Assembly (NCBI RefSeq): GCF_000149955.1
Contig: NC_030992.1
Coordinates: forward strand, 2,283,477 to 2,347,476
DNA from: Fusarium oxysporum f. sp. lycopersici 4287
Lineage: Eukaryota; Ascomycota; Sordariomycetes; Hypocreales; Nectriaceae
Direction of reading: 5' to 3'
DNA length: 64,000 nucleotides
Positions 35,069-46,404 of the stretch are shown piece by piece. Made by a program: the position numbers and the translations under genes. The notes beneath the pieces were generated by a model that saw only the letters and a list, made by a program, of their open reading frames with translations, had not been told where the DNA came from and did no database searches. Positions within the stretch are counted from its first letter, which is position 1, and the number at the start of each line of letters is the position of its first letter.

Positions 35069-36679
35069 ATGAGTCGTCATTCTCATTCGATACACTCACT
35101 ATCTGACGAGGAGAAGATGGGGTTGCTCGACAACAGGTCTGTCTCCGACGTTGACAGTGACAGTGGTCGAGATGATCAAGACCACCATCGGCTTCACTTT
35201 GAGAAATGGGCCGGCCCCATTCTCGCTCCTGTGGACTACGTTCGTTCAACCCCCTGGAGAGTTTACCTAGTTCGCTTCGCCTGGTTCTTCGTTCCCAGTT
35301 ATCTACAGGGACGACATGCTCGTGAACAGATTCGACCGACCAAGCTCGCTCCTACAGCCTACCTCGACGGTATGCGAGGTGTTGCCGCCCTTGTCGTCTT
35401 GTTCTGTCATTTCTTCTACCAGGCATTCGTCATCGCCAAAGGCTGGGGCTGTGACGATGCCCACTACAACGTCTTGAAGCTACCAATTATCCGATTGTGG
35501 TATCAGGGCCCTCCAGCCGTCTGTCTTTTCTTTGTCATCTCAGGATATGCCCTCTCCTATCGACCTCTCAAGCTCATCCGGGGTAGGAACACTCAGGACT
35601 TCTCGACTACCATGAGTTCTCTAGTGTTCCGACGAGGCATACGTCTATACCTTCCAACCGCCATCTCCACCCTAATGATCGTCTCCTTCATCCGCTTGGG
35701 TGTTTACGAATGGACGAGAGAGTTTGCCATGGACCGTACTTTCATGAGGAACGTCAGAGAACCTCATCCTTCGCGTCTCCCTACAAACTATGCTCAGTTC
35801 GCAGAATGGGCAAAGGATATGTTCGATTTTGTCCATGTCTTCGGCTGGAAGACCCACGGTGGAAGCACCAGTAAGTCAAATCATCCACTTAAACAAACCC
35901 TACTAACCATTCATCTAGACTATGACCAGCATCTGTGGACCATCCCTGTTGAGTTTCGTTGCTCGCTGTATCTCTTCCTCACCCTAATAGCCACTGCTCG
36001 ACTTCGAAGTCAGTACCGATTCATCACAGTTGCCGGTATAATGCTCTTTACCTACCGTAATTCCCGTTGGGAATTTCTCATGTTCCTCTGCGGCATGGTC
36101 CTGGCTGAGATTGATCTTATCCGCGGCGCCCACGTCTCACCTCCTGCCCTCCCCGTCGAGGAGAAGATCCAGTCTAATCACGGCCGTTGGTACCAGAGCG
36201 CTTTCTGGGCAATTTTCAGTGTCGCAAGCTTATATCTTATGAGCCAACCCGATGAGGGCGGTGATCGAACACCGGGCTGGATCTACCTTACGTCGCTGAT
36301 TCCTAAGTGGTGGGCGGCCGAGAAGTACAGATACTGGCAATGTACGGGTGCTGTTATGTTTGTTCTCGCAGTGAGCCGCTCGTCTAACTGGCAGCGCGTA
36401 TTCAACTCGGCCTTCGTGCAGTACTTGGGCAAGATCTCCTATGCCCTTTATCTTATGCATGGACCCGCCATCCATGCCGTTGGATATCATTTCGAAAAAT
36501 GGTGCTATAGCGTGACGGGCACCGAGGGGCACCGCTTCACTGCTGGTTTTGTCCTGAGCTCGCTCTTTGTGATTCCAACTATCTTTTGGTGGGCTGATGT
36601 ATTCTGGCGAGCGGTCGATATCCCAACGGTCAAATTCGCAAAATGGTGGGAAAACAAACTTACTGTTAAGTCGGACTAG
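35069..36679 (+). CDS. Membrane acyltransferase 3 family protein
   Basis: Exons 35069-35870 and 35919-36679 give 520 residues. The acyltransferase 3 signature is clear: TAYLDGMRGVAALVVLFCHF with the catalytic-type His, then PPAVCLFFVISGYALSYRPL, FRRGIRLYLPT, LWTIPVEFRCSLYLFL and LGKISYALYLMHGPAIH. About ten hydrophobic segments are seen. The family moves acyl groups onto extracytoplasmic sugars or other acceptors; the acceptor here is unknown. The 48-nt intron (35871-35918; GTAAGT...CTAAC...TAG) is a multiple of three and has no stop, so the unspliced message would add 16 residues between GGST and YDQHLW. The spliced form fits the family better. Confidence 0.92.
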   Translation: MSRHSHSIHSLSDEEKMGLLDNRSVSDVDSDSGRDDQDHHRLHFEKWAGPILAPVDYVRSTPWRVYLVRFAWFFVPSYLQGRHAREQIRPTKLAPTAYLDGMRGVAALVVLFCHFFYQAFVIAKGWGCDDAHYNVLKLPIIRLWYQGPPAVCLFFVISGYALSYRPLKLIRGRNTQDFSTTMSSLVFRRGIRLYLPTAISTLMIVSFIRLGVYEWTREFAMDRTFMRNVREPHPSRLPTNYAQFAEWAKDMFDFVHVFGWKTHGGSTSKSNHPLKQTLLTIHLDYDQHLWTIPVEFRCSLYLFLTLIATARLRSQYRFITVAGIMLFTYRNSRWEFLMFLCGMVLAEIDLIRGAHVSPPALPVEEKIQSNHGRWYQSAFWAIFSVASLYLMSQPDEGGDRTPGWIYLTSLIPKWWAAEKYRYWQCTGAVMFVLAVSRSSNWQRVFNSAFVQYLGKISYALYLMHGPAIHAVGYHFEKWCYSVTGTEGHRFTAGFVLSSLFVIPTIFWWADVFWRAVDIPTVKFAKWWENKLTVKSD

Positions 36680-37102
36680 AGTTCATGGCACCAGAAGAAA
36701 ACTGATTCGTGATATTCGGCGTTGGAGGTTAGCGTCTTGCAAGTTTTGGTTCTACAGAGGCTGGTCTTCGTTCCGAAGACCTATTCCGCGGCGTTTGGGT
36801 GGTTGATTTCTATCACACAAGGGACAGAGGTGGGAGTCCGTTTCTTTCATCCCGGGAGAGGTCTATGAGATGTCGTGACTTGGTGGCATCCAGGCGTTCC
36901 ATTCAGTTGCTATAACAGTACCATATTAAAAGAACTGTTAGATCATTTTGTGTGCGAATATAGGTGCAGAGAGATCAACAAAATACAACTTTTATTTCTA
37001 GCTTTATCATGTGTACATCGGCTATGTCTAACTTGGCAATTACCCAAACTCTTGGGTCCTCTTCTTGATGGTTTTTTCCTTATGGTAAATAGGGCCGGCT
37101 TT
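36680..37102. other. Intergenic region between convergent genes
   Basis: 3' ends of the acyltransferase and amidohydrolase genes. No feature recognised. Confidence 0.5.
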
Positions 37103-38991
37103 CTAGTCATCGTTAGATCGTGCATACACCTGTTTGCCTGCCACCCATGTCTCCTTAACCTTTAGGGTGCGTAAATCATCTATATCATAAGACTCAATAG
37201 GGGTATCAAGGACCACCCAATCAGCTAAAGCACCCTCGCGGATGACACCAGCGCGACTATCAAGAAAGGCCCCATAAGCAGGAGCTCCCGTGAATCCCCA
37301 CATCGCTTCATCTAAGCTCAATGCCTCTTCTGTGTGCCAGCCATCAGGGCTATCGTCTGTTCCACGACCCGTATGCGGGCTTCGACGGGTTACGGCGGCG
37401 TAGATGCCCTGGAATGGGTTGGGGGGCTCGACAGGAAAATCGCTACCCAGAATCGGATGGGCAGGAAGAACAGAACGCATCCGGTAGGCGGAGGACGAGA
37501 GACGGTCCTTACCGAGACGAGCAAGAGCATACTTCATGTCTGATGTTGCATGTGTGGGTTGGATTGAGGGAATGATGCCGAGTTCTAGAATCCGTCGCTG
37601 ATCTGCTGGGTGAATTATTTGGGCGTGCTCAATGCGAAAGCGATGACGAGCTTGACAAGCAGCACGTGCTTCAATCTGGTCGTGAGACCCATTTACGGAC
37701 TGGTCCAGAGTCGAAGGATATGCACCCTGAGCAGTAGCCTCATGAAGACATTGCTGGACAAGAGCCGCCTCAAGAGCGTCAACAGCGTTACGATTGGCAA
37801 GATCACCGATAGCATGGATATTGACCTGGTATCCGTCGGCAGCCCAGCGCTTGGTCACATCAGTAAGAGCAGAGGCGTTGATAAGGAGCGAGCCTGATGT
37901 CCACGGGTGATCGGAGTATGGGTCGAGCATGGCGCTGCCCCAACTTCCGAGAGCGCCGTCTGTCCGAGGTTAACCACCACCTTAGATGATTTTGAAGGAG
38001 ACACATACCCGCAAATAGTTTGACACTCTGAACTGCAAAGCGATCATCGTCTCGGGCGAACTTGACAGCTACCTCTGGGCAGTACGAGTTACGCTGAGGA
38101 CATTCCAACATTGCATAGACACGAAGGGTCCAGTCGTCTCCCGAAGAGAGCTCGTTGTAGAGATTCAAAGTGTCTGGAGTTGCTCCAGCATCGTGCATGC
38201 CAACAAGACCAACCTCGTTAAGGCGCTTCATGGCAGTCTTGACTGCACGAGCCTTGAAGTCCCGGCCAGGTTGAGGCCAAATTGAGATGACCATGTCCAT
38301 GGCGTTATCGCAGAAGACACCGAGGCCAGGGTCGCGGATGATCTCACCTCCCGGGACAGCTTCAGGGAGGTCTGATGGAAGGAGATCGAGAACAGGCTGG
38401 GAAACCCAAGTGCAGTGAACATCAATGCGATCAAGCATGAGATAGATGCTGCTGAGCTCTGTATCCTGCGTGATATCTGCCTATGAAACTTCTTAGTGTA
38501 TGGCGGGAAGCTAATAGATATGAGTATCTCACAGCTGTAGGCATACGCCCAAAAAAGGTCTGATCCCATCCAACTCCGCGAACCCAATTATCTTTCGATC
38601 CGGCTCCAGGGTTGGCAGAGATATAGTCTTTGATCCTCGTACGCACCTCCGCGAGAGATTGGGCACCGAACAAATCAACAGAGTGGAGGAACTCCCCGTA
38701 CTGGAGCAAGTGACCATGTCCATCCCAGAGTCCTGGGATCACATAACCATCTATCATCGACTGATCAGCATCTCGTGGGCCAACAGCAGTAAAGACGCCA
38801 TCCGCAACAGTGAAACATTGAGCTTCAGCGTTCTCAGGATCATGTGTCCGGATGGATTTATAACAATATGTTGCTAAATCTTCCTCGTCCGAAGCTGTGA
38901 GTGGCTGTTGAAGACGGTACGCAACTGCAAAAGCGACGACTATGAGGGGCAGGACGAGTCCCCATCTGACCAAAGAGCCTGTGACAGCCAT
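37103..38991 (-). CDS. Membrane-anchored amidohydrolase family 3 (YtcJ-like)
   Basis: Three exons: 38991-38533, 38480-38009 and 37959-37103, 595 residues, all GT...AG. An N-terminal membrane segment (WGLVLPLIVVAFAVAY) suggests a signal anchor. Metal-site motifs are complete: IPGLWDGHGHLL (HxH), VKLFADGALGS (carboxylated Lys), VNIHAIGD, RIEHAQIIH and LGSDFPVEPPNP (Asp). The C-terminus has the usual EGALADWVVLDTP. YtcJ-like enzymes hydrolyse amide or related bonds, but the substrate of fungal members is not established. It lies convergent with the acyltransferase and is preceded by 859 bp without a gene. Confidence 0.92.
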
Positions 38992-39850
38992 CGTCGAACG
39001 CGTGACTTATAATTGAACTGCTAATCCTGATGTAAATAACAGAGCCCAGTTTTGTAAAGGCATCGGATCTTTTAGAGATAGCGATTGTTGGAATGATGTG
39101 GGAGCCATGATTTGATAGCTGCGTGTTATCGATAAGGATTTCATTGAATCTTTGTGGGGAAGTTGCATGATACGTGGAAAGAGGTTTGCGTCTCGAACTT
39201 TGATTTAGATACGCATCATGGAAAAGAAAATACCTAGTATTTCCTTATAAGATATAACCGCCTAGAATCATCGCATATAAGGTACGTTCCTACCATTAAC
39301 TGTATGAAAAAGATTTGTGTCAGCCAGGGATCCTTGCCCCGTTGTATCTTGATCGTGAGCTTACCCCGGAGTCCTAGCTCTCCACATTGATTCGTACCTT
39401 GATTGAATCACCACACCAGATTCTCTTAAGCTCTGGTTAATTTCACAACTGTGAACCCATGTGATATAATTTCAAGGATACATGAGTGCTGCGAATAGCA
39501 GCTCTATGGCTCGCTCTCAAACACCAAGCTCCACTGGTCTTCAAATGATGGGCGACAGAGACTTGGAGTCCGTATTTGTGATGACTTGCAATAATTACTG
39601 GCTGAATACCTTACGGCAGAAAAGATGCTGCCGGGGCTGATACACTGAGTAGGCAACCTATCTATATCTTTAGATGCCTCCCTAGAACTGCCTATATAAC
39701 CGCATGGCACTGGCAGACTTGATCCGACAGTGTCGGCTTGACTTTTTCGGAAGCTTCCTATCCATCTCTATCACATCAGCAACAGCAGTAACGATAACTG
39801 TCATCTTTACAATCTCGCCACCTATAAACAAGAAAAGAACAAACCCAAAC
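38992..39850. promoter_or_regulatory. Divergent region between the amidohydrolase and phosphatase genes
   Basis: Holds promoters of both neighbours. A TATATAA word at 39693-39699 sits 152 bp before the phosphatase ATG. TACCTA-like words occur near 39230 and 39290. Confidence 0.45.
39693..39699 (+). promoter_or_regulatory. Possible TATA box of the phosphatase gene
   Basis: TATATAA lies 5 bp before an upstream ATG (39704) and 152 bp before the ATG at 39851. If functional, transcription would start after 39704, which supports 39851 as the translation start. Confidence 0.35.
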
Positions 39851-40738
39851 ATGGCTCTCTCGCGAGCTGAACTCGAGTCCATCGTGGCTGTTCACGTTCG
39901 AGAGCCCCTTCCAGCCGACACCCTCACGGCCGCTTTCAACTCCAAACCTTTCATCCCTACTGAATCGATCATCAACCTCCGCGACCTGGGTGCTGTTCCT
40001 GGCAGCGCCATACGTCCTGGGCATATCTTCCGTTCTGGTATGCTTGACGCCGCCGCCGCCGACCCAGAAGCTATGGCCTGGCTCACTGCCAATGTCAAAG
40101 CTGTTTTTGATCTTCGCAGCAAGGAAGAGCGAGCTACGTATCCCAGTCCAGAAATAACCGGTGTCAAGTTTGTCTTCTGCGAGCGTGTTGCTGAATACCC
40201 TCAGCCTAGTCCCGCCGACTTTGCTGTTGATGATGGCAGAACTGCTTGGAGGGAGCAGCTGATGGCTGTCATAGCGGCGTACAAACCCTCTATCCGAGCA
40301 GTCCTCGAACACGTGAGGGACAGACCGAACGAGCCCTTTCTCTTTCACTGCACAGGTAGGAAAGCATGTTTCTGTTCAAAGGTGTGAAACTAACCGTAAA
40401 ACTGAGCTATAGCTGGCCGTGACCGCACAGGCGTCATGGCAGGGCTCCTGCAGACCCTTGCCGGCACAAAGCAAGAAGACGTCATTTTCGATTACATGCT
40501 ATCACGGATCGGAATCGAGCCAGCCCGCGAGCGTCTACTCGTGTTCATCTTGGCAAACATTGACGTGAGGGGCACTGAGGAGCCTGGCTTTTGGAACATG
40601 GTTAGCCTACGCCCGAGCTTTTGGAAGGCCTTTGGTCAAGGTGTTGAAGCCGAGTATGGAGGATGGGGTGGCTACGTGAAGGGCCTTGGGTTCTCAACCA
40701 AGGATCTGGAGACCATCAAGAAGAACTTGCGGGCTTAG
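39851..40738 (+). CDS. Tyrosine/serine protein phosphatase (Y_phosphatase3, IphP-like)
   Basis: Exons 39851-40355 and 40413-40738 give 276 residues. The P-loop HCTAGRDRTG spans the intron (FHCT / AGRDRTG), containing the catalytic Cys and Arg. Other family marks are INLRDLGAVPGSAIRPGHIF, FRSGMLD, and AVFDLRSKEER. These enzymes dephosphorylate Tyr/Ser residues or small phospho-metabolites, and the substrate is unknown. An in-frame ATG at 39704 would add 49 residues including a hydrophobic run (SITSATAVTITVIFTI), but it abuts a TATA-like word and is less likely. Confidence 0.92.
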
Positions 40739-41774
40739 CGATGCCATGGCCGATGCCACCTACTGAAGACTGGGCAGAGTCGTATTGGAAATGGTTCAAG
40801 TTGGCTAAAATGAGGTGTTCCACCGTACAATGTTACGATCTCTATTGCGTCTATGGTAGGATACGTTGAGTTGATCACATATATGGCTCGATACCGCGAC
40901 CTAAGGGACCTAAGTAAGTTGGAAATATTGGGTATTCCCTTCTAGGTAATCCTGTCATAGTTGATCTTCCTGCCCATCTCGATCTTGCTCATCATCATCA
41001 TCATTTCATCTCGAAATCTCACTTGGATGGACAAGAAATGATAGGTCCTATTAATAGACGTAACAATAACCAACTTTCACATACTCCTCCTCTCTCAACT
41101 TTGTTAAGCCAGTCATTTTCGACTGAGCACCTCATCCAGAATCTAATGCAACTCCCTAAAAATCATCTGCAGCCCTATGACATCACCTCCACCACCAGGA
41201 CCCCCTGTCTTGGAACCCGTTGGACCCTGCATCTTGAGCAAGGGTCCGCTACCCGCCTACCAATTAAACTCCATTGCACCCCATCTAGTGACGCTTCAGT
41301 ACATCTCTAAAACGTCAGTTCCGCCACTGTCCTGTAGGCCAAGAGCCGATTCGTTCCCTACGTGTACTGTATTTCCAAGTTTTGCTCCTCATCAAGGGTC
41401 CTATGGCCATTCCCTCTTTCAGGGTCCAAGTTAGAACTGTAGCATACTAGTTAATAGTTGTATCAACTCTTTTGGATCTGCAGACAACGAGATCCGCTGA
41501 CCAGGTTGCTCTACGTATTTCATCAATGATCGTAATAGGTGATGCAATAATTCTTGGCCAAGCATGGTTCCATGCTCAAGAACGTTATGTTGCGCAACCA
41601 TTCAAATGTGTATATAATATCCTGTTGCAGCCATTCTCAATATTGGCATCAGAATCATCAATACAACAGCCACAAAAGCACAAACACTAACACTAACACA
41701 CACTATTGACTCTCCCTTCAATCCACGTTAAACACTCATCTATACCCAATCTACCATACAATCTACCATTCAAT
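40739..41774. other. Intergenic region
   Basis: 3' end of the phosphatase gene and upstream region of the small basic protein gene. The last 150 bp are rich in CACTAACAC and CAACAG words. No gene seen. Confidence 0.45.
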
Positions 41775-42171
41775 ATGCCTCTCACACGAACTCACCGTCA
41801 CACCGCGCCCCGTCGCTCCATCTTTAGCACCCGTCGCCGTGCCCCGGCCCATTCTCACCGTCATACTACAACAACCACAACCACAACCACGAAGCCCCGT
41901 CGCCGCGGCATGTTTGGCGGCGGTGCTGGTCGACGAACTCATGCCACGACCACTGCACCTGTTCATCACCACCAGCGCCGACCTTCCATGAAGGACAAGG
42001 TCAGCGGTGCCCTCCTCAAGCTCAAGGGTAGTTTGACTCGCCGACCTGGCGTCAAGGTATGTTCGTTCTCACAGCTCTTGGGTTAATGGTATACTAACTT
42101 CATTAAAGGCTGCTGGCACTCGACGCATGCGTGGCACCGATGGTCGTGGTGCGCGCCACCACCGCTATTAA
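41775..42171 (+). CDS. Small basic Thr/His/Arg-rich fungal protein
   Basis: Exon 1 at 41775-42056 and exon 2 at 42109-42171 join in phase 0 (GTATGT...CTAAC...AAAG), giving 114 residues. The sequence is very basic: MPLTRTHRHTAPRRSIFSTR, a run of nine Thr, TKPRRRGMFGGGAGRRTHAT, then MKDKVSGALLKLKGSLTRRP and a basic end AAGTRRMRGTDGRGARHH. I believe similar small proteins occur in other Pezizomycotina, without known function. The spliced C-terminus keeps the same style, which supports the intron. Nucleic-acid or membrane-lipid binding would fit the charge but is a guess. Confidence 0.78.
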
Positions 42172-42586
42172 ACATCCCAAGTAACTTGTCATGTTAAGTG
42201 GTCATCAAGTGATACGAGGATACAGGAAATCCTGGAAGTCAAACGGAGTATGGAATAACGGACAATGAACTTATACACGAACATGTATGATTATGATAGC
42301 GATGATACCCTCTACTGGGAGTTGAGAAGAATAGTATGATCTATTATACTGCTACAAACAAGCACAAATCCGCATTGCCGCCGCCGGTGACTTTATCACA
42401 ATCTCGCAGCTCGCCCTAACCACATAGCCTTTGGGCCTGCTTTTAATACATATAAGAATGGTTGCTGTTGTTTTGGCCCCTTCCTTGATTACAAATTGTG
42501 CCAGTATTCTCATGGGCTTCCATCACCTGCGATGATTTCAGACCACCGCAAAGGTTCACTGGCTATGGCCGTGTGCCCCAAACTTG
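42172..42586. other. Intergenic region between convergent genes
   Basis: No feature was recognised apart from the expected 3' ends. Confidence 0.5.
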
Positions 42587-44344
42587 CTAATGTAACTCGT
42601 CCACATCAGAAGGGGAAACACCAGCTGGGCGATAAGGTGGCGCCAGCCGAATGTCCTTGTGCAACTTGACCGAATTTTGTAGCACGTAGGGGCTTCGTAC
42701 CAATTGGAGCATTGATGTTGAGGAGCCTCGGCGGTGGTGAACATTCCCGCACACTGGATCAACCAGCTCGTCAATATTGGTGACCGATAGACGAGTCAAG
42801 CTCAATCTCTTCCTTTCATATGCCTTCAGGGAAGGGCTTGCGTCCATAGATTCCATTCCAAGCTCATTCATATCGTGCTTGACAGGTTCAGAGACACGAA
42901 CATGAGTATACTGCTGGAGTTGGAGATCCAACTTTTCTAGAGCTTCTTTGCTGGGTGACGGATGTTTCTTCATCCTGTTAGAGATATGCAAGTTTCTATT
43001 CGCTTTCTCCGAAAGTCGTCGAGCTTGAGTGACCGAGTTAACCAATACATCGTCACCAGGATCCAAAAGCTTATGGCCCGAAAAGTGGTGTTGCCCGATT
43101 TCTTTTCGGCCAGACGTCGATAAAGATCCCAGTTTCTCATTACAATGCTTTTCTGGTGTGTGCATATCGCTTAACGCGGAGCAGCAGCCACTGCTCGATG
43201 TTGATGGCCGCACGATTAGAATCCGAGGTGTTGAAGATCCGACTGGTGTACTGTTCAAGAACCTATCTTCAATGTTGTCGTCGAATCCCTTCTCGGATTC
43301 GAATGGATTGCACAGCGAAGGGGGAGGCGTCTTTTGACCATCGTTTGAACCTTGCTTCAGCCGGTTTTCGAAACATGTTAGAGCTCGCCTATCAGCTCGT
43401 TCAGAGAATGGATCCTCCACAAGTTTTCCATTTCTGAGGGACTTCCCATCGTCTGCTAATGGTTTTCTGTTAACGCGACCTCCAACGATTTGCTGGACTT
43501 TGCTTTTATTGAGGTTGCCCCCTTCATTCAAGCGGAGCTCAATGTTACTAATCGGAGATGCGTTCTCAGTTGGTGCATGTGAGCGAGGAGTAAGAACAAT
43601 GCTCCCTCGAATCCACCTATCGCTTTGTTCATCGCCTGAGGGGGGGAAGGCCGGAGCTTGTGTTTCTTCGTGATTCATGACTTTTGGATGGAAGCGATCC
43701 CAAGCATTCGAGACTTTTGCACGTACTTTCGACGGTACCATACGCCCGAATCTTGAGGTCGAGCAGTTGGCCTGTTGTGGCGGAGGCTTAAGTGCATTGG
43801 TAGCGGCCAGCATAGCGGCCAGTTTTCCAGTAATTTCTTCAGCGGCACACCGGTTTTGGATGTGAGGAATCTGGCACCCTTCTGCAACACGGTTTCTCGC
43901 ATTCTTGTCACAGGTATTGAACGCCACAGATGTTGCCGCTGCGAAGTCTTTCGTAGGGTGAAACTTGAGGGGGTCATAAGACAGCGATCTCGTAGGCCCA
44001 TGGCGGCGTTGTAAGCTTGTACTTGGTCGCTTTTGTGACGTATCCGTGTGTCTACCAGTCGTGGCAGCTCGTCTAGGAACTCTTCCCAGGGCTTTCGGTG
44101 GCGAGTGCTTGCCCATGCGGGAGGTCCGAGGGTGATTATCTAAAGCTCTGAGTGGTGTTTTGATAGGTGAAGGGAGGTCCAGCGGCGAGATAGCTTGACT
44201 GCTATCAATCGAAAGCGAGTTCCTCGGGGTAGTGGTCCGGCGCTTTTTTGGAGACAAGTTCTCTCCTCTACTGGAGAGGGGCTCTGGTGTGGCATCGTCT
44301 AGTAACCAGCTTGCCATTTCTTCCGCAGTTTGCGAATCAACCAT
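42587..44344 (-). CDS. Large Ser/Pro/Arg-rich disordered protein of unknown function
   Basis: One uninterrupted frame of 585 codons from the ATG at 44344. It starts MVDSQTAEEMASWLLDDATP and has a nuclear-localisation-like patch, SPKKRRTTTPR. Many SP/TP sites (IKTPLRAL, SSTPRILIV, DMHTPEKH) suggest phosphorylation by proline-directed kinases. Two predicted helical or ordered pieces are seen (EEITGKLAAMLAATNAL; VPSKVRAKVSNAWDRFHPK). No catalytic domain is visible. A nuclear, cell-cycle-linked or scaffold role would fit but is not shown by the sequence. Confidence 0.78.
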   Translation of the reverse strand: MVDSQTAEEMASWLLDDATPEPLSSRGENLSPKKRRTTTPRNSLSIDSSQAISPLDLPSPIKTPLRALDNHPRTSRMGKHSPPKALGRVPRRAATTGRHTDTSQKRPSTSLQRRHGPTRSLSYDPLKFHPTKDFAAATSVAFNTCDKNARNRVAEGCQIPHIQNRCAAEEITGKLAAMLAATNALKPPPQQANCSTSRFGRMVPSKVRAKVSNAWDRFHPKVMNHEETQAPAFPPSGDEQSDRWIRGSIVLTPRSHAPTENASPISNIELRLNEGGNLNKSKVQQIVGGRVNRKPLADDGKSLRNGKLVEDPFSERADRRALTCFENRLKQGSNDGQKTPPPSLCNPFESEKGFDDNIEDRFLNSTPVGSSTPRILIVRPSTSSSGCCSALSDMHTPEKHCNEKLGSLSTSGRKEIGQHHFSGHKLLDPGDDVLVNSVTQARRLSEKANRNLHISNRMKKHPSPSKEALEKLDLQLQQYTHVRVSEPVKHDMNELGMESMDASPSLKAYERKRLSLTRLSVTNIDELVDPVCGNVHHRRGSSTSMLQLVRSPYVLQNSVKLHKDIRLAPPYRPAGVSPSDVDELH

Positions 44345-46404
44345 TTCTCTCTTCCGGGATGCTTGCTTGGGGGGGTTGTTTATATGGAACTCTGCTTCTA
44401 AAACAGTTAGAAATTCACCGGGGAAGACATGTGGGATAACATACGCAACCGATCAGGTAGTAAAGGTTTTGGTATGGCTCTTTGGCGACGTGTTCCCAGC
44501 GTCCTCAGAATAACTCTGTTTCTCTTCTTGCCGTATGTGATGGTAGCTGGCATGGTTAGCATTTGATGTGATTAGAGTGTAACGAGTGAGATGAAGCTAA
44601 TCAATGGCTCTGTCCAGCGGTGATGAGTGGGAAATTGGCTGTTATCAACTCAGCCCATCCGTTGAGTGTGAAGAGAAACCGGAGAATTCGCAAGGAGACA
44701 GTGATGGGCGAATGCGGCTGAAAGTTTGTCGAAATAGGGTCGGAATCCTTTATCTGTAGTATGTCACTCGAACACCTTCATTCTTCTGCCAAAATGGACT
44801 CGTCAAGTCCAAGTATAGAAACGTGATCGAGAAATGAGGTTGTAAGAGTTTGATTGTGAGAGCTGAAAAATGAGTGAGTGGACGAGCTGGCAAAGAATGA
44901 GAGAGGAAGGCTCACTTCATATGTACCATGCCTAAGTAGGTACATTACGTACATATGCCGGCAAATAAAGTTGGAATTGCACGAAGGTACCTTGAGTCAA
45001 GAGGTATAGGAGCTGCTTGAAAAAGAGTCGGGGAAGAACGTCAAGTGAAGTGATACAATACCGATCGAGAGTCGATATCACTGCCAAGCAGTGCTCGCAA
45101 CAGTTGGTTTCTTCGGGCAACTTCCTTGTATTGGACACTGAGCTGAACTGTACCTATGCAAGTTTCTTTGTATGTCTTAATGTGGAGATGACGATTCGAA
45201 TAGGAACCCCCCTGATACCTCTGTGTGTAGTCGACGAGAGTAAAACCATGTTCCCTTCATATTTCTGAGCAGCCACTTGCAGCACCATCACACAATGGCC
45301 GTCATACGCCAAGATGCAGAGTACCATGACGCCTCTTCGCTCTTTCCCGAACAGAGTTAAATATGAAAACCACCATGCAATGTTGCACTGCAGATTATGT
45401 TCCAGATGCGATTTGACAATTAGTAGTAACTCAGAGCCATGCTACCCCTGACTTACATCAAGCGACTTGGAAGGCGAGAAATGTTTAATAACAACACGAG
45501 ATCCTATCATGGAACCGAGAAGACGAGACCTTCAAGACACAAAGGGTTTACGGACTCAATTTTAGCTTGTGTTTAGAAGTGTTCAGTTGAACTGTGGTCG
45601 AAGTTATTTACTGAATTATTCTCAGTTGTAGGTTATATTCACCAACTACTTTAGTATCTTACCGATGATACCCCAATATAGCTGCATACGCAAATACGGC
45701 AAAGGTAACAAGATATTCCATACAATCGTCAGCTTCAGAATTAGGCAATCATAGCTTGAGACAGTCCCCATCTTCTGCTCGTACAACTTGGTAACCTCAT
45801 CCTGAAGACCTGGCCCGAGACTTGGGGGTTCAGACAATGCACTCGACGGAACTTCACAAAGTCGCTGAAGGATTTATTCACCCGAAAAACCGTTTCAAAA
45901 TGAGTCACTTGCTTTGCAGAGTAAAGGATGGCTGTGATGAGAAGATCTCAGTTGCTCTCTACCTCCAAGGCTAAGGTACATTGGTGATGAGGAAACACGT
46001 GATGCCACAGCCACGAAAGCGACTTGTGGCTTAACCTGGACTTGATCGTGGCGCAATTTCGCATCATCGTCACCTCGCCGAACCTCCAGAAATTTCTCTC
46101 GAACGACGGGCTGCCTGCTACCAAACGAGTTCGGGAGAAAACGGCAAGATAACCTGATTACGGTTTGCAAATTCATTATCAAGAGTCACGATGTTCTGAT
46201 TATGAATCTGGCTGGTTTCCCGCATCTTATAATTCCTTGAATCCAACACATTAAATCCGAAAGCTCCGACCAGTTACGATTAATTATCGCCTCTCATCCG
46301 TTTCGGCCGATCACGAAGTTTCTCAACCACGTTCTCTTCGACTGTAAACCCACGAGTCAGGAGGGCATTAGATTTTGTGACTAAAGAGACTTCATTTTAC
46401 AATC
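44345..46404. other. Two-kilobase intergenic region
   Basis: Upstream regions of two divergent genes. TAGGTAC-like words occur at about 44928-44955. All open frames are short and lack domains. Confidence 0.45.
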
